Assembly (NCBI RefSeq): GCF_027533845.1 | Contig: NZ_JAPZVN010000002.1 | Span: 1 to 64,000, forward strand | Length of the DNA: 64,000 bases | Direction: 5' to 3' | Origin: Streptomyces sp. RPT161 | Lineage (GTDB): Bacteria; Actinomycetota; Actinomycetes; Streptomycetales; Streptomycetaceae | Part shown: positions 61,937 to 64,000 of the stretch, one piece after another | Numbering within the stretch: position 1 is the stretch's first letter | Layout: every line of letters starts with the position of its first letter | Program-made: the position numbers and the translations under genes | The notes under the pieces: model-generated | Database searches by the model: none | Seen by the model: only the letters and a program-made list of their open reading frames with translations | Told to the model about the DNA's origin: nothing

Positions 61937-62011
61937 GGTCCTGATCCCTCCCTCGCGGGTCCCTGGTGATCGTAGGTGAAGCGACGGTGCGGGCACCGGC
62001 GGGTCCACTAT

Positions 62012-62046
62012 TAGGAAACTTTCCTATCGATGACTGGAAAGTTAGG
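62012..62046 (-). promoter_or_regulatory. Likely operator of the ROK regulator
   Basis: TAGGAAACTTTCCTA (62012-62026) is a perfect palindrome around a central base. A second related half-site, CTGGAAAGTTAGG (62034-62046), follows. The pattern of A/T-flanked GGAAA-N-TTTCC is common for ROK regulators of Streptomyces. It lies 75 bases upstream of the regulator start. Confidence 0.6.
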
Positions 62047-62147
62047 GCCCGCCGATTGCCCCGTCAAGGGGCGTGCACCGGGAAATCGAAGCGTTGCCGA
62101 AAACGCGAGCGGCGCCCGGCATCGTGCCGGGCGCCGCTACTGCTCTG

Positions 62148-63230
62148 TCACTTCTCCAGATGCGGTGCCGTCGGCGGCTCCGGCGGCAGCGGAGCAGCGG
62201 CCGTCGACTGCGGGGAGCTCGGGTTGGCCAGCGCCGAGGGGGCGGCCATGGCGGCCGACGGGTCGGCGGCGGTGTCCTCGGTGAGCGCGGTGGGCGCACC
62301 GCCAACGATCACTATGCCCTCCGCGTCGAACGCCTTCTTGATGCGCCAGCGCAGTTCGCGCGCGACGGCGGCGGCCTTGCCCGGCATGGTCTTCGCCTGC
62401 GCCTGGATCACCACCGAGTCCGCGGAGACGGACTCAAGGCCGAGCACATCCACCGGCTCCCAGAGCGTCTCGTCCCACGGCGCCTCCTCGCTCATCTCCT
62501 TCGCGGCCTGCCCGATCACCGCGCGCGCCCGGTCCAGGTCCTCGGAGTAGCCGACCTGGACGTCCACCACGGCTGTCGCCCAGCCCTGGCTCAGGTTGCC
62601 GATCCGCTTGACCTCGCCGTTGCGCACGTACCAGATCTCACCGTTGTCCCCGCGCAGCTTGGTCACCCGCAGGCCGACCTCGATCACCGTGCCCTGGGCG
62701 ACACCCGCGTCGATCACGTCACCGACGCCGTACTGGTCCTCAAGGATCATGAACACGCCGGAGAGGAAGTCGGTGACCAGGTTGCGCGCGCCGAAACCGA
62801 CCGCCACACCCGCGACACTGACGCTGGCCAGCACCGGGGCGAGGTCGATCCGCATCAGGGAGAGCACCATCAGTGCCGCGGTGCCCATGATCAGGAAGGA
62901 CGCGACGCTGCGCAGCACGGAGCCGATCGCCTCGCTGCGCTGCCGCCGCCGCTCGGTGTTGACCAGCAGTCCGCCCAGCCCGCCGATCTGCCGGTGCTCG
63001 GAGTGCTTGTTCATCCGGGCGATCAGCTGGGTGATCATGCGGCGGACCATGGCCCGCAGGACCATGGCGATGACCACTATCAGCACGATCTGCAGACCGG
63101 TGGTGAGCCAGTTCGCCCAGTTGTTCTCCACCCAGGTCGCGGCGTTGGAGGCCGACTTCTGGGCGTGGTCGAGACTTGCGGCACCGGGGGTGGAGTCGGC
63201 AGCCGCGATCAAGGACCAGGGCCGGAGCAC
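62148..63230 (-). CDS. MscS-type mechanosensitive channel
   Basis: GTG 63230 follows GGAAGG. The 360-residue protein has three membrane helices: about 43-66 (WLTTGLQIVLIVVIAMVLRA), one near 107-128 (VASFLIMGTAALMVLSLMRI) and the pore helix with PVLASVSVAGVAVGFGARNL. The MscS beta domain (GDVIDAGVAQGTVIEVGLR) and C-terminal alpha/beta domain follow, then a Pro/Ala-rich tail of about 50 residues. It releases solutes when turgor rises. The pore helix motif is intact. Confidence 0.88.
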   Translation of the reverse strand: MLRPWSLIAAADSTPGAASLDHAQKSASNAATWVENNWANWLTTGLQIVLIVVIAMVLRAMVRRMITQLIARMNKHSEHRQIGGLGGLLVNTERRRQRSEAIGSVLRSVASFLIMGTAALMVLSLMRIDLAPVLASVSVAGVAVGFGARNLVTDFLSGVFMILEDQYGVGDVIDAGVAQGTVIEVGLRVTKLRGDNGEIWYVRNGEVKRIGNLSQGWATAVVDVQVGYSEDLDRARAVIGQAAKEMSEEAPWDETLWEPVDVLGLESVSADSVVIQAQAKTMPGKAAAVARELRWRIKKAFDAEGIVIVGGAPTALTEDTAADPSAAMAAPSALANPSSPQSTAAAPLPPEPPTAPHLEK

Positions 63231-63529
63231 AGGTGAAACCTTCCTTAGCGGGATGCGTCCGGCCTTCGGGCCGGACCGGGCCGCCACGCTGCGGCGGGCC
63301 GAACAACCACCCTAACGGGGTAACGCGGTCAACCTGACGCGTTGATCGTGGCTGATCAGGGCTGGTCGCCTGGTGGGCTGTCCGTAATGCTCTGATGTAA
63401 GGAAGTGTGCGGGAAAACACCCTGAGGTCGTTACCCGGTCATGGTGGCGCCATGACCAGGCTTGCGGCGACACTGGGAGAGATCGTCCCGGCGCGAGCCA
63501 CGCGCCGCCGGCGTATAAGGGAGGCATCC
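63231..63529. promoter_or_regulatory. Divergent promoter region
   Basis: No gene is seen between the channel gene (minus) and the HNH gene (plus). Short open frames lack ribosome binding sites. A possible HNH promoter lies between 63385 and 63520, but no clear pair of elements could be picked. Confidence 0.3.
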
Positions 63530-64000
63530 GTGCCGCATGTCCTTGTCCTCAACGCGTCGTACGAGCCGCTCGGCGTCGTACCGCTCCGCCGCGCGCTCAT
63601 CCTCGTACTGAACAACAAGGCCGTATGCCTAGAGGAGTCCGGCGCCCTGATGCACAGCGCGACCCGCGTCCTTCCGGCGCCCAGCGTCGTCAAGCTCACC
63701 AAGTTCGTACGCGTCCCCTTTCGGGGGCCTGTTCCACTCACCCGTCGCGCGCTGTTCGCGCGGGACGGCGGTAAATGCGCCTACTGCGGGTGCGCCGCAA
63801 CCAGCGTCGACCACGTCATTCCGCGCAGCCGCGGTGGTCAGCACTCCTGGGAGAACGTGGTCGCGGCCTGCCGCCGCTGCAACCACGTCAAGGCCGACCG
63901 CCATGTCGCCGAACTCGGCTGGCGGCTCCGCCATCAGCCAGCTCCGCCGTCCGGCCTGGCCTGGCGGATCATCGGCACGGGCCATAGGGACCCGCGCTGG
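63530..64000 (+). CDS. HNH endonuclease (cut by window end)
   Basis: GTG 63530 follows AAGGGAGG. The frame is open to the window end (157 codons seen). It begins VPHVLVLNASYEPLGVVPLR and has the HNH signature at about 83-125: CAYCGCAATSVDHVIPRSRG and CRRCNHVKADR, with the metal-binding Cys pairs and His. This small HNH protein family is conserved in Streptomyces next to the MscS-type gene; its cellular role is not known. The end is not in the window. Confidence 0.85.
   Translation, partial: MPHVLVLNASYEPLGVVPLRRALILVLNNKAVCLEESGALMHSATRVLPAPSVVKLTKFVRVPFRGPVPLTRRALFARDGGKCAYCGCAATSVDHVIPRSRGGQHSWENVVAACRRCNHVKADRHVAELGWRLRHQPAPPSGLAWRIIGTGHRDPRW

Overview
This is high-GC actinomycete DNA, most likely Streptomyces or a close relative. 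Third codon positions are almost all G or C, GTG and TTG starts are common, and the right half carries typical Streptomyces chromosomal genes: an SsbB-like protein behind a pair of dynamin-like GTPases, EttA, a haemoglobin of the trHbO type, an LAETG-anchored thioester adhesin and a PknG/GlnX/GlnH-type signalling operon. No rRNA, CRISPR array or insertion sequence of the DDE type was seen.

Positions 1 to about 33.68 kb look like one large integrative and conjugative element. Its right end lies at a tRNA-Arg(TCT) gene (33615-33687, minus strand), with a large serine recombinase (32102-33676) whose last codons run into the tRNA. The left end is outside the window, because no second copy of the tRNA 3' end was found. 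The transfer module is a minus-strand operon with many overlapping start/stop pairs (28087 down to about 13606): small pilin-like protein, VirB6/TrbL-like membrane protein, PrgI-like protein, VirB4-like ATPase, VirD4/TraG-like coupling ATPase, replication-relaxation protein, SLT-NlpC/P60 wall hydrolase and a membrane protein with a possible HTH tail. A sigma-like regulator (28352-29119) lies upstream and is flanked by two copies of an exact 19-bp repeat. A second mobile unit, a pair of overlapping tyrosine recombinases (14865-18571), sits inside the wall-hydrolase gene and leaves a diverged NlpC/P60 remnant on its far side.

The cargo has three parts. At 0.3-5 kb there is a group of small unknown proteins around a MoxR-type AAA+ ATPase with an N-terminal winged helix and a large protein joining an HExxH metallopeptidase-like region to a VWA domain. 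At 5.3-12.2 kb there is a 1359-residue polymorphic toxin (ALF repeats, alanine-rich coiled coil, HINT autoprotease, C-terminal toxin), a probable immunity protein resembling the ribosomal L7/L12 C-terminal domain, and two secreted proteins, one a trypsin-fold protein whose catalytic His and Ser are replaced. At 12.4-13.5 kb there is a DUF4314 protein and a two-winged-helix protein that shares its C-terminal domain with the MoxR protein. At 29.9-31.5 kb there are two methyltransferase-like proteins.

From 34 kb onward the DNA is chromosomal backbone. It holds the two GTPases and ssb (a DnaA-box-like 9-mer lies upstream of ssb), the thioester adhesin, ettA, a hotdog thioesterase, an uncharacterised protein, the haemoglobin and a PCMT-like methyltransferase. 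Next comes a seven-gene minus-strand operon (54834 to 44739: GlnX-like, GlnH-like, coiled-coil protein, PknG-like kinase, PP2C phosphatase, VWA protein, FHA protein). Then follows a sugar uptake and breakdown cluster (ROK regulator, binding protein, two permeases, GH4 glycosidase, GlcNAc-kinase-type sugar kinase), an MscS channel and an HNH endonuclease cut by the window end.
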